64,000 nucleotides of DNA from Pseudomonadota bacterium (lineage in GTDB: Bacteria; Pseudomonadota; Gammaproteobacteria; Burkholderiales; Burkholderiaceae_C). The notes below the pieces were generated by a model that was not told the DNA's origin, did not search any database, and saw only the letters and a program-made list of their open reading frames with translations. Position numbers and translations under genes: made by a program. Of this stretch, positions 54,137 through 62,817 are shown piece by piece. Numbering within the stretch: position 1 is the first letter of the stretch; every line of letters begins with the position of its first letter. The stretch is taken from assembly GCA_018241225.1 (NCBI GenBank), contig JAFEEG010000016.1:179872-243871 (forward strand), in the 5' to 3' direction.

Positions 54137-54928
54137 ATGGATCAATACAATGTTCACGCCGAGAAAAATGTGGTGCACAATCGCGACATTGATCGCATGC
54201 AATTCACGATCAAGGAGTCCAAAATCGAAACACTGGAACATCTGAAGAGCTCGACCGCGGCCCGAAAGAGCCTGAGCGTCGAAGACATCTACGAGCGCAT
54301 CCTCATGGCCGTCAGTGAGCACCGCCTGCAGCCGGGCATGCAACTGGTGGAAGACCGTCTGGCGAAGATCTTTGATGTCAGTCGAACCAAGATCCGCGAG
54401 GCCACCGTACGGCTGGTACATGACCGCATCGCGATCAACATCCCCAACCGCGGTGCCTTCGTTGCGAGTCCGACAGCCGATGAAGCGCGACAGCTTTTTG
54501 CAGCCCGCCGCCTCATCGAGCCGGAGCTGATGCGCCTGGCCGCGCGCAACGCGACGCCCAAGCAGGTCGCCATGTTGCGCGCGCACATCGAGAAGGAAAA
54601 CGCTGCGCGCAAGAAGAATGGCTTTGCCATCATTCCGCTGTCCGGCGAATTCCACCTGACTGTGGCCGAGATGGCGGGTAACAGCTTCCTGGCGCGCACG
54701 CTGCGCGAACTCGAGTCGATCACCTGCCTGGTGATCATCCTGTACGACACGCACGGCGCGCACGGCTGCCCCTACGACGATCACCAATTTCTGGTCGACG
54801 CCATCGAGGCGCGCGACCCGGATCGGGCCGGCAGGCTGATGCTCGAGCACCTTGACCACATCGAGGCGTCGCTCAACCTCACGCCACCGGCCGAGCGCCA
54901 CATTGCGCTCGAAGAGGCCTTTCGCTAG
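54137..54928 (+). CDS. GntR-family (FCD-type) transcriptional regulator
   Basis: A 263-residue regulator. The winged helix (SVEDIYERILMAVSEHRLQP, LAKIFDVSRTKIREATVRLV, NRGAFVASP) is followed by an FCD domain with the metal/ligand pattern in SGEFHLTVAEMAGN, DDHQFLVDAI and LMLEHLDHIE. The start at ATG 54137 was chosen after GTGAAG; ATG 54197 is possible and still keeps the DNA-binding domain. It is transcribed with the racemase-like and deacetylase genes and likely represses both this unit and the divergent MFS operon. Confidence 0.9.
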   Translation: MDQYNVHAEKNVVHNRDIDRMQFTIKESKIETLEHLKSSTAARKSLSVEDIYERILMAVSEHRLQPGMQLVEDRLAKIFDVSRTKIREATVRLVHDRIAINIPNRGAFVASPTADEARQLFAARRLIEPELMRLAARNATPKQVAMLRAHIEKENAARKKNGFAIIPLSGEFHLTVAEMAGNSFLARTLRELESITCLVIILYDTHGAHGCPYDDHQFLVDAIEARDPDRAGRLMLEHLDHIEASLNLTPPAERHIALEEAFR

Positions 54929-54942
54929 GAGTCGCCACCGCC

Positions 54943-55704
54943 ATGCGCCTCTTGCTTGTCAACTCCAACACATCTGAATTCGTCACCGGCAAGGTGTACG
55001 ACGCGGCGCGCGCCGCGGCGTCGCCGGCCACTCAAGTCGTCCCGGTCACGGGGCGCTTCGGCGCGCGCGTTATCTCGACGCGCACCGAACTGGCAATCGC
55101 CGAGCACGCAACGATCGATCTGTTGGCCGAGCATGCCCCCGGCTGCGATGCAGTGGTGATCGCGGTTTCCTACGACGTGGCGCTGTGGGCGGCGCGCGAG
55201 ATGCTCGACATTCCGGTGGTCGGTATTACGGAATCGGCGCTGCTGACAGCCTGCATGCTGGGCACGCGTGTCGGCATGGTGGTGTTTGGGCGCCGGGTAC
55301 TGCCGATCTACCAGGAGCGTGCCGCCCAGGCCGGCCTGGCAAACCGGATCGCCGGCTGGCGCGCGATCGAAAGCTCGGCGCCCTATGCCGCCGGCGATCA
55401 GCGCGAGGCCGACGCCTTGACGCTCGCCGCCATCGACGCGTTGGTTGAACAAGATGGCGCCGAAGTGGTGGTGCTTACGGGCGCAGTGATGGCGGGGGTG
55501 CCCCAGCGCCTGCAGCCGCGCGCGCCGGTCCCGCTGCTCGACGGCGTCAGTTGCGGCGTTCGCCAGGCGGAGCTGTTGGCTGCACTTGCACCGGCGAAAC
55601 CTCGATCCGGAAGCCTTGCGCCATTGCCCGCACGTGAGCTCGTCGACGTCGCACCCGCCATCGGCGCGTTCTTTGGGCGCGCAAGCACGAACAACAAGGA
55701 ATAG
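54943..55704 (+). CDS. Asp/Glu/hydantoin racemase-like protein lacking both active-site Cys
   Basis: A 253-residue protein with the hydantoin-racemase start LLLVNSNTSEFVTGKVYDAA and the segment STRTELAIAEHATIDLLAEH. In active members two Cys lie in IACFGD-like and GCAGM-like motifs; here the positions read IAVSYDVAL (residues 74-82) and LTGAVMAGV (178-186), so both are absent. The three Cys present (68, 104, 204) are elsewhere. It may use other residues or be non-catalytic. It starts 14 nt after the GntR gene. Confidence 0.82.
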   Translation: MRLLLVNSNTSEFVTGKVYDAARAAASPATQVVPVTGRFGARVISTRTELAIAEHATIDLLAEHAPGCDAVVIAVSYDVALWAAREMLDIPVVGITESALLTACMLGTRVGMVVFGRRVLPIYQERAAQAGLANRIAGWRAIESSAPYAAGDQREADALTLAAIDALVEQDGAEVVVLTGAVMAGVPQRLQPRAPVPLLDGVSCGVRQAELLAALAPAKPRSGSLAPLPARELVDVAPAIGAFFGRASTNNKE

Positions 55705-55708
55705 ATGA

Positions 55709-56587
55709 ATGAAAGAGTTGCGGTTTCCTCTGCGACAGCACGGGCGCTTTGCCTATAGCCCGATCGTCGAGCGCAAGCTCGACCCCTGGCCCAACGGGCA
55801 GCGACTGGCGGTCTACGTGGCTATGAACCTCGAGCAGTACGCCTTCGGGGAGGGCTTGGTCGAAGACCTGGTGCCAGGTATCCCTGCGCCCGACGTGCTC
55901 AACAACTCCTGGCGCGAGTACGGCAATCGAGTCGGCGCCTGGCGCCTGCTGAAGCTGCTTGGGCAGCATCAATTGTCAACGACGCTGCTCATCAATTCCG
56001 AGCTCTACGCCGCGGCGCCGCAATTGATCGAGGCTTATCGTGCGCAAGGTGCCGAGATCGCAGCGCATGGCCAAACCAACTCCCAGCACCAGGCGGGCCT
56101 CAGCGAAGCGCAGGAGCAGGCACTGATCGCGCATGTGAGCAATACCATTGCCGAGCACGAGGGGCGGCCACCTGCAGGGTGGTTGAGCCCGTGGATTGCC
56201 GAGACCGAACGCACGCCCGACCTGCTGCAGGAAGCAGGGTATCGGTATGTACTGGACTGGTGCATGGATGATCAACCGGTCTGGTTGAAAACGCGGCGAG
56301 GTCGTCTGCTGTCGGTGCCCTATCCCCAGGAGCTCAACGACAGCGCTGCCATCATTGGTCGTCAGGTCGGCGCCGCGGAGTTTGCCGACATGGTGATCGA
56401 CCAGTTCGAAGAGATGCTCTTGCAGGCCCAGGAGCAACCGCTCGTGATGGGCATCGCGTTGCACGCGATGATCGCAGGGCAGCCGTTTCGCCTCAGGCAC
56501 CTGCGCCGAGCTTTTGCCCACATCGCAGCCAAGCGCGAACAATGTTGGTTTGCCACCGCGGGCGAGATCGCGCAGTGCATGGGATGA
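55709..56587 (+). CDS. polysaccharide-deacetylase-like enzyme, PuuE/allantoinase type
   Basis: A 292-residue NodB-fold enzyme. The N-terminus RFPLRQHGRFAYSPIVERKL is typical of PuuE-type allantoinases and related amidases rather than polysaccharide enzymes; EIAAHGQTNSQHQ holds the H of the second NodB motif, and SPWIAETERTPDLLQEAGYR corresponds to motif three. A C-terminal ALHAMIAGQPFRLRHL provides the last His. An AAGGAA site precedes ATG 55709. With the racemase-like gene it suggests degradation of a hydantoin- or ureide-like compound. The exact substrate is unknown. Confidence 0.85.
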   Translation: MKELRFPLRQHGRFAYSPIVERKLDPWPNGQRLAVYVAMNLEQYAFGEGLVEDLVPGIPAPDVLNNSWREYGNRVGAWRLLKLLGQHQLSTTLLINSELYAAAPQLIEAYRAQGAEIAAHGQTNSQHQAGLSEAQEQALIAHVSNTIAEHEGRPPAGWLSPWIAETERTPDLLQEAGYRYVLDWCMDDQPVWLKTRRGRLLSVPYPQELNDSAAIIGRQVGAAEFADMVIDQFEEMLLQAQEQPLVMGIALHAMIAGQPFRLRHLRRAFAHIAAKREQCWFATAGEIAQCMG

Positions 56588-56788
56588 GCGGTCGTCCACG
56601 TTGGCAAGCGGCATGCGTCATGCAGCCGACAGCCAGCGTGATCATCGCCGTTCACACGGTGATGGTGCAGCCGCCATGCCGCGCGAGAATCCGCTTTCGA
56701 CTCGAAATGTCCGCTTGAGGCTGTTCCAAGGTACCGAGCGAGTATCGCAGGACAACCTGCAAGCGTTCTGTCGTCGCTTCGTGCGCCG

Positions 56789-57703
56789 TCATGTGGCGGA
56801 GCGCTTCGCTGCCGGCCCCATCATTTGCTGTGACAGCCTGGAAAATGCAAGCGCTGCTGGCGACAAGGTTCGATTTGCTTGCATCACTAGGCTGTAGTGG
56901 GTATGCATCGCACTGAGCTTCTTCACTGGCAGTCGCACCAGCGGAACGGCCGATGTTGCTTCAACCGCCAGATCTGGAGCCAGGACTACCGCCTGCGCTG
57001 TTGCCGCAAAGTGAAGCAGCGTGCTGAGGTCGTCGCACTGCACGTTGAAGACCTCGCGATCGCTGCGCTTGGTCAGCGCGTCGAACATGGCTGTCACCGC
57101 AGCGGGCAATTGCGGGCTGGCCATGGGAAATTCCATGGCTTCGTCCAGGCTCATCGCCGCGCCGCGGGAAAGCAAGGGATGCCCCTCGACCACGAAGAGG
57201 GACACCGCCAGATTGGGCAGCTTCTTGATGGCCAGACCTGGTTGTTTCTTGAGCTCGCGCGTATCCGCTATGAACAGCTCGATCTGGCGCTGATGCAGCT
57301 GTTCGCACAAGGAGTTCGCGTCGCCGACTTCGAATCTGACCTTGAGTTGTGGTTGGCGCTGAAGCAACTGTGCGATGACTGGCCGGCCGAGCATCCCCGC
57401 GGCGAACGGCCCCAGTCCCACGTTGAGCGTGCCGATGGCCAGTCCCTTCAGCAGTGCCAGGTCGTGCTTGACCTGATGCATACCTGCCACTAGTTCGCGT
57501 GCGCGCGCCAACACCAGTTCGCCCGCCGCCGTGAAGTGAACGCGGCCATAGGCCCGATCGACCAAGCGCGCGCCCAGGAGCTCCTCTAGGCTGTCGATGC
57601 TTCGCGAGAGCGCCGGCTGGGAAAGATGCACGGCGTCAGCGGCGCGGCCGAAGCTGCCCTGATCGGCCAGCGCCAAGAGGTGCGTGAGCTGTTTGAGGTT
57701 AAT
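56789..57703 (-). CDS. LysR-family regulator with probable ATT start codon
   Basis: A 304-residue regulator if started at ATT 57701-57703. LysR N-termini begin with MNLKQLTHLLALADQGSFGR-like sequence; here the codons are ATT AAC CTC AAA CAG, and an in-frame TGA lies nine codons upstream with no ATG, GTG, TTG or CTG between. TTG 57676 would cut the first helix. GGGGA lies 7 nt upstream of the ATT. The HTH (AADAVHLSQPALSRSIDSLE) and effector domain are otherwise complete. It is divergent from the Bug-protein gene and probably controls it. Confidence 0.85.
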   Translation of the reverse strand: MNLKQLTHLLALADQGSFGRAADAVHLSQPALSRSIDSLEELLGARLVDRAYGRVHFTAAGELVLARARELVAGMHQVKHDLALLKGLAIGTLNVGLGPFAAGMLGRPVIAQLLQRQPQLKVRFEVGDANSLCEQLHQRQIELFIADTRELKKQPGLAIKKLPNLAVSLFVVEGHPLLSRGAAMSLDEAMEFPMASPQLPAAVTAMFDALTKRSDREVFNVQCDDLSTLLHFAATAQAVVLAPDLAVEATSAVPLVRLPVKKLSAMHTHYSLVMQANRTLSPAALAFSRLSQQMMGPAAKRSAT

Positions 57704-57723
57704 TTTGCAGTCCCCGCAAAATT
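57701..57723. promoter_or_regulatory. LysR-type operator overlapping the regulator's own start
   Basis: AATTTTGC-N7-GCAAAATT is a perfect 8-bp inverted repeat containing the T-N11-A LysR motif. It covers the ATT start (57701-57703) and ribosome site (57711-57715) of the LysR gene. A further half-site ATTTTGC lies at 57733-57739 toward the divergent gene. Confidence 0.75.
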
Positions 57724-57801
57724 GAAGTACTCATTTTGCATTGGATGTTGAATCGGCCCTTGCCGAGAATCGGGCAACAAAAGATCCGGAGACATTCAGA
57801 A

Positions 57802-58785
57802 ATGCATCTATCACTCGCATGGCGCTCAAGCGTCGCCATACTTTCCTTTGGCGTGCTCGCGGTGACGGCAAGCGCCCAGGATTTCCCCCGCAAGCCGGTC
57901 ACCCTGGTGGTGCCCTACGCCGCAGGTGGCGGCACCGACGTGGTGGCGCGTTCCTTGGCCGAGGAGATGAGCAAGCAGTTCGGCCAGCCCGTCATCGTGG
58001 ACAACAAGCCTGGCGCCAGCGGCATCCTGGGCACATCCTTTGCCGCCAAGTCGGCGCCAGACGGCTACACCGTGCTGGTGGGGCTGAACCAGTCGCTGCT
58101 GAACAACCAGTTTCTCTACACCAAGCTGCCGTACGACCCGCAGCGCGACCTTGCGCTTGTGAGCCAAGTAGCCAGTGCGCCGCTGGTGCTGCTGGTGCCG
58201 GCCTCTTCCGCCATCCGTAGCGTAAGCGACCTGCAGCGAACACTGCGCAGCAACGCGCAGGGCGGCAATTGCGGCTCCTGGGGCGCCGGCTCGTATCCGC
58301 ACCTGGCCTGCGCGTACATGGCATCGAGTTGGAAGGTCGACCTGGCCCATGTGCCGTACAAGGGCGAGGCGCCCATGCTGCAGGACTTGGCGGGTGGTTC
58401 GCTGACCTTCACCATCGGCAGTGTCGCGGCTGCCAAGCCGTTGATCGACGGCGGCCGGCTGCGGGCCATTGCCGTGGCGGCGGACAGCCGGAGTAGCGCA
58501 CTGCCGGAGGTGCCCACTTTCAAGGAGTCGGGTTTTGCCGATCCGGAGTACCGGGTGCTGGGCTGGCTCGCACTCGCAGTGCCCAAGGCAACGCCGCCAG
58601 CGGTCATCGAGCGCCTGCAGAATGCCGCCCAGCAGGCCGTGCGTTCGCCAGAACTCACCAAGCGCTTCGAGGCCTTGGGCATGCAGGGCATGGGCACTAG
58701 CGCGCAGCAGTTTCGTGCGAGCTACGCCGCAGACTGGCCCGTGTGGGAGAGCTTGGTGAAAGCTTCCGGCGCCAAGCTGGATTGA
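57802..58785 (+). CDS. Bug-family periplasmic solute-binding protein (TTT-type)
   Basis: A 327-residue exported protein (signal to about TASAQDFP) with the Bug signature: FPRKPVTLVVPYAAGGGTDV VARSLAEEM, QPVIVDNKPGASGILGTSFA AKSAPDGYT, and the late LPEVPTFKESGF. Bug proteins bind carboxylates, nicotinate and similar compounds, often serving tripartite tricarboxylate transporters or signalling; no membrane subunits are encoded nearby. ATG 57802 follows GGAGA. Its 3' end overlaps the end of a truncated gene on the other strand. Confidence 0.92.
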   Translation: MHLSLAWRSSVAILSFGVLAVTASAQDFPRKPVTLVVPYAAGGGTDVVARSLAEEMSKQFGQPVIVDNKPGASGILGTSFAAKSAPDGYTVLVGLNQSLLNNQFLYTKLPYDPQRDLALVSQVASAPLVLLVPASSAIRSVSDLQRTLRSNAQGGNCGSWGAGSYPHLACAYMASSWKVDLAHVPYKGEAPMLQDLAGGSLTFTIGSVAAAKPLIDGGRLRAIAVAADSRSSALPEVPTFKESGFADPEYRVLGWLALAVPKATPPAVIERLQNAAQQAVRSPELTKRFEALGMQGMGTSAQQFRASYAADWPVWESLVKASGAKLD

Positions 58786-59764
58786 GCGATGCGTAAGGTG
58801 AACGACAGCATGAACCCGGCAACGCTTGAGCGCACGCACGAAGAAGGCCAGCAGGTGCGTCGTCCGGCTTGAAGGGCTTGCCCTTGTCGACGCCCAGCGA
58901 GGCGAGCATGTCCATCATCACCTTGTCCTGCGCCTTCACCGGCTCGATGCTGAAGATGGCATGCAGGTCGCTGAAGTGCCGCTCGTCGTAGATCGGGATG
59001 GTGGGGTAGCGATCGTTCGATGGGTCGACGAACTTCTGCTTGGGCGGGTTGGCAGCTTCCGACAGGTAGTACATGCGCAGCCGGTGCGCGTAGTTGAACG
59101 CGTCCTCCTGGGTCTTGCCTTTGGCGATCACTGACCTGAAGGCCAGCGCGATGCGGTAGTTGGGCGACGGAACATGCAGGTACCCAGCCGGCACCTTGCC
59201 CTTGTAGCCGGGCGGCGTGAACAGGTACTTGGCGGCCTTGCCCTTGTCCATGCCCGAAGGGCCAACGTCCGCGATGGTGAACTGCCATGCGTCCACGACC
59301 TGGCCGTAGCGACTGCCATCCGGTCCAGTTGCAGGAACTTCCAGGACGACCGGCCCTTTGCTCAGGTCGGTGTAAGCCGCGATATGGGGTGTGCTCGAGT
59401 TGGCCGTGATGGCTTCGAGCTTGGGCGTGGCCGCGTGCGAGTAGGCAATGATGTCGTTGTCCTTCATGCCCAGGTCCTCGAAGGCGGCCGCGCGGAAGCG
59501 GTAGATGGCGACCGCAGGCGCCGCCCACCACACGAGTTCCATGGCCCGCTGACGCTTGATCTGGAACTGCAAGTCGCCGGACGGCAGCGAGTCGCCCTTG
59601 AGTGGCTGCCCACCGACCGGCTGCGCCGGCGGATTGCCTGGGGGCTGGTAGGCGGTGATGCCCGGCGGTGTTGTCCCTTCGGCCGCCAGCGCCGGGCCAG
59701 TGTGTGCGCCCGCGAAGAGAAGCGATCCCGCCGCCAGGGCCGAGCGCCTCGACAACTCCTTCAT
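58697..59764 (-). pseudogene. DUF1254 protein gene, 3'-truncated into the Bug gene
   Basis: Starts at ATG 59764 after AAGGGAGC. The N-terminus (RRSALAAGSLLFAGAHTGPA) is a probable signal, possibly Tat-type. The following DUF1254 region (MELVWWAAPAVAIYRFRAAA, PHIAAYTDLSKGPVVLEVPA, PSPNYRIALAFRSV) is intact, but family members continue with a DUF1214 domain to about 450 residues. Here conservation stops at GKPFKPDD, near 58858, and the frame then runs antisense through the Bug gene to 58697. The C-terminal part is lost, so this is a truncated, probably non-functional gene. Confidence 0.75.
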
Positions 59765-59862
59765 CCGTAGCTCCCTTGTAAACAAAGCCGCGAACAATGG
59801 CGGCAGTTCAAGCACTAGTCAAGCTTCGGGACGCAGCTTTTCCAACTGCGATGACGGAGTTC

Positions 59863-61158
59863 TTAGGCCGGCGTGGGCTGAGAAAAGTCCTGCGTTCCTC
59901 CGATGGTGCGCATCGAGCGCTCCGGATCGATCATCCACGCGCTGACCAGGCCGCCCAGCACCATCATCACGCCGCACACGGCAAAGCCCATGTGATAACC
60001 CGCCGCACCGCCCAGGTGCTGCACGTAGTAACCCATCAGGATGGGCGCGCCCACGCCGGCGAAGGACGCGATCGAGTTGTCGATGGCCAGCACTGCGCCA
60101 CGCTGAGCGCCTGGTGTCACCTCGGCCAGCATGGCCGGGCCGAGCGAATAGATGACCGGCGAGAGACTCACGGCCAGGGCAATGGCCACGATCCGCGAGG
60201 CCGTCGGGAGCAGCTCAGACATCAGGCTCATGAAGGCAAGGCCGGAGACAACGAGCAGGATCGCCGAGAACACGCCGCGCGCCACACGCGAGCTCGCGCC
60301 ACGCGAAAGCATCCGCTGCGAGATCCACGACACCAGGACCGCAGCGGGCACGCCCACCGCGACGATGATTGCGTAGATCCGGCCCGATTGGATGTTGGTG
60401 AAGCCCAGGCCGCGCTGCAGATACGCCGGCAGCCACGTCAGCGTGAGGGCCAAGCACAGGAAGGCGACGAAGTGCAGCAGGAAACAGCCCAGCACCGTCC
60501 TGTCCAGCAGCAGCCGGCGGTAGGGAAGGGGGGGCTGGTGTGAGCCGGCTCCGGCCGTGGCGTTCTCTGCGCCGATCTTCCCTTCCCCGCCAAAGACCAG
60601 CCAGAGCACCGCCCACGCAATGCCCACGATGGCCAGCAGATAGAAGTTGGCGCGCCAGCCCCAATGCTCGGTGATCAGGGGGATGCCGATGCCCGCCAGC
60701 AGCAGGCCTACCCCGGCGCCCTGAGAGAACACGGTAACCGGGACATTGCGGCGTTCGCTCGGGAACCACTTGTAGCAGGCGTGCACGGCCACCGGGAACG
60801 ACGGCCCTTCGGCGATGCCCAGCAGCACCCGCGAGATGATCAGCACCGCCAGGCTCGACGACAAGGCCATGGGCAACTGGAACACTGACCAGGCCACCGC
60901 CATGACCAGTAGCATGCCGGTGGTGGCAACCCGGTTGGAGACGAAGCCGCCAATCACGCCGGCGATCGAGAACAGCCAGAAGAAGCTGCTGCCTACCAGG
61001 CCGAACTCCTGTGGCGTGAGTTTGAGATCTTCCATCATCGGCACCGCCAGCAGGCCGACGACCGTCTTGTCGACGAAGTTCACGGCCATGAAGAGGAAGA
61101 GCAGGGAAGCAATGCCCCAGGCCCTGGCTGGCTGGTACTGCGCATCGGGTTTCGTCAT
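59863..61158 (-). CDS. MFS transporter, organic acid type
   Basis: A 431-residue carrier. The start SLLFLFMAVNFVDKTVVGLL AVPMMEDL and the loop SNRVATTGMLLVMAVAWSVF are typical of GudP/ExuT-like symporters; LLGIAEGPSFPVAVHACYKW FPSERR is the conserved family segment. AGGAGA stands 10 nt before ATG 61158. It is 42 nt downstream of the GMC oxidoreductase gene, so it is part of a leftward catabolic operon starting at the decarboxylase genes. Confidence 0.92.
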   Translation of the reverse strand: MTKPDAQYQPARAWGIASLLFLFMAVNFVDKTVVGLLAVPMMEDLKLTPQEFGLVGSSFFWLFSIAGVIGGFVSNRVATTGMLLVMAVAWSVFQLPMALSSSLAVLIISRVLLGIAEGPSFPVAVHACYKWFPSERRNVPVTVFSQGAGVGLLLAGIGIPLITEHWGWRANFYLLAIVGIAWAVLWLVFGGEGKIGAENATAGAGSHQPPLPYRRLLLDRTVLGCFLLHFVAFLCLALTLTWLPAYLQRGLGFTNIQSGRIYAIIVAVGVPAAVLVSWISQRMLSRGASSRVARGVFSAILLVVSGLAFMSLMSELLPTASRIVAIALAVSLSPVIYSLGPAMLAEVTPGAQRGAVLAIDNSIASFAGVGAPILMGYYVQHLGGAAGYHMGFAVCGVMMVLGGLVSAWMIDPERSMRTIGGTQDFSQPTPA

Positions 61159-61200
61159 CGTTGTTGTCTCCTGGTGTTGTTGATCTGCGTGTGCGGAAAC

Positions 61201-62817
61201 TCAGCGCATGCCCAGGATGAGGTCGGCCGCCTTCTCGCCGATCATGATGGACGCCGCATTGGTGTTGGACGAGCACATCGTGGGCATGACCGACGAGTCG
61301 ACCACGCGCACGCCGGGTACGCCGCGAACGCGAAGCTGGGGGTCGACCACGGCCATCTCGTCCTGGCCCATCCGGCAGGTGCCGACCGGATGCCATGAGG
61401 TCTGTCCGGATTTCTTGATGTAGTCCAGCAGGCCGGTATCGTCCATCACGTCAGCGCCGGGGCGTGTTTCGCGCTTGACGAAAGCAGCCATGCTCGATTG
61501 CGCAATGACCTGCCGCGACAGGCGCAGCGCAGCCAACATGGACTGCTGGTCCTCGTCGGTGGCTAAGTAGTTCGGATCAATCACCGGATCGACTCCCGGA
61601 TCGGGGCTGCGCACATGCAGGTGCCCGCGCGACTGCGGCCGCAACTGGAAGAAGCCCACGGCAAAGCCCGGAAACGGATCGAGGCCGAAGCCCTTGCCCG
61701 CGTAACGGTCGGCACCGGTGAGGTGATGCAGCTGGATCTTCACGCAGGGCCGCTGCTCTCTCGGCGAAGTGCGCGCCAGCGCATGGACGGTGGCCGAGGG
61801 CGTGGCCATGATGCCGCGCCGGCGAAGGAGGTAGCCCGCGCCCATGGCTGCCTGGCGCCACGGGCTTCGCACGACCTCGTTGAGCGTGACGCGTTGCCGG
61901 CATTCGAAGGTGATGCGCGACTGCAGGTGGTCGATGAGGTTCTCGCCCACACCCGGCAGGTGCCGCCGTACCTCGATGCCCAGTGCGCGCAGCCGCTCTC
62001 CGTCGCCGATCCCCGAAAGTTCGAGCAGCTGGGGCGACTTGATCGGCCCCGCGCTCAGAATCACTTCGCGGCGGGCGGTTGCCGTGCGAAGCGTTCCGCC
62101 TTGCATGTATTCCACGCCGACGACTTTCTCGCCCTCGAACACGAGCCGGGTGGCTAGCGCCTCAGTGGCGATGTCGAGGTTGCTCTGCGGGCGCCCGTGC
62201 AGATAGGCCGCGGCCGTACTGCAGCGACGCCCGTTGCGCGTGGAAAGCTGCAGATAGTTGACACCCTCGTAGCTTTCACCGTTGTAGTCCGGCGTCTTGG
62301 GAATGCCGGACTGCACGCAAGCGTTCAGGAAAGCGTCGCTCAAGGGGTTGGGATGCACCTTGGAGATCTGCGATACCGATACCGGTCCGTCGTGCCCGCG
62401 GAGCTGCGGATCACCGAAGGCGGCGTTTTCCAGCTGCTTGAAATACGGCAGCAGCGAGGCGTGGTCCCAGCCCTCGTTGCCTAGTGCGGCCCAATGGTCA
62501 AATTCGGCGGGCTCGCCGCGCACATAGATCATCCCGTTGACCGAGCTGGATCCGCCAGGCATGCGTCCGCGCGGCCAGTAGATCTGCTGGCCTGCAAGCT
62601 GTGGCTGCGGCGTGGTCTGGAACTGCCAGACGTATTGGGAGTCGGTCAGGATCTTGGCGATGCCCAGCGGCACGGTCACCCAGAAGTCACGTTCGCGCGA
62701 TGCGCCCGCTTCGAGCAGCAGTACACGGCCTGTCTGACGCTCGGCAAGGCGGGTGGCCAAGGTGGCACCTGAGGAACCTGCACCGATGACGATGAAGTCG
62801 TAAGCGGCGGCAGTCAC
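61201..62817 (-). CDS. GMC-family FAD-dependent oxidoreductase (choline-dehydrogenase-like)
   Basis: A 538-residue flavoenzyme. The FAD-binding DFIVIGAGSSGATLATRLAE and GMC signature (YWPRGRMPGGSSSVNGMIYV RG) are intact, as is ILSAGPIKSPQLLELSGIGD. The active-site His is in TSWHPVGTCRMGQDEMAVVD, and NTNAASIMIGEKAADLI ends the chain. It starts with GTG 62817 overlapping the preceding gene's stop (GTGA). Such enzymes oxidise alcohols to aldehydes or acids. Next to a TPP decarboxylase it may oxidise an alcohol that is later split. Substrate unknown. Confidence 0.92.
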   Translation of the reverse strand: MTAAAYDFIVIGAGSSGATLATRLAERQTGRVLLLEAGASRERDFWVTVPLGIAKILTDSQYVWQFQTTPQPQLAGQQIYWPRGRMPGGSSSVNGMIYVRGEPAEFDHWAALGNEGWDHASLLPYFKQLENAAFGDPQLRGHDGPVSVSQISKVHPNPLSDAFLNACVQSGIPKTPDYNGESYEGVNYLQLSTRNGRRCSTAAAYLHGRPQSNLDIATEALATRLVFEGEKVVGVEYMQGGTLRTATARREVILSAGPIKSPQLLELSGIGDGERLRALGIEVRRHLPGVGENLIDHLQSRITFECRQRVTLNEVVRSPWRQAAMGAGYLLRRRGIMATPSATVHALARTSPREQRPCVKIQLHHLTGADRYAGKGFGLDPFPGFAVGFFQLRPQSRGHLHVRSPDPGVDPVIDPNYLATDEDQQSMLAALRLSRQVIAQSSMAAFVKRETRPGADVMDDTGLLDYIKKSGQTSWHPVGTCRMGQDEMAVVDPQLRVRGVPGVRVVDSSVMPTMCSSNTNAASIMIGEKAADLILGMR

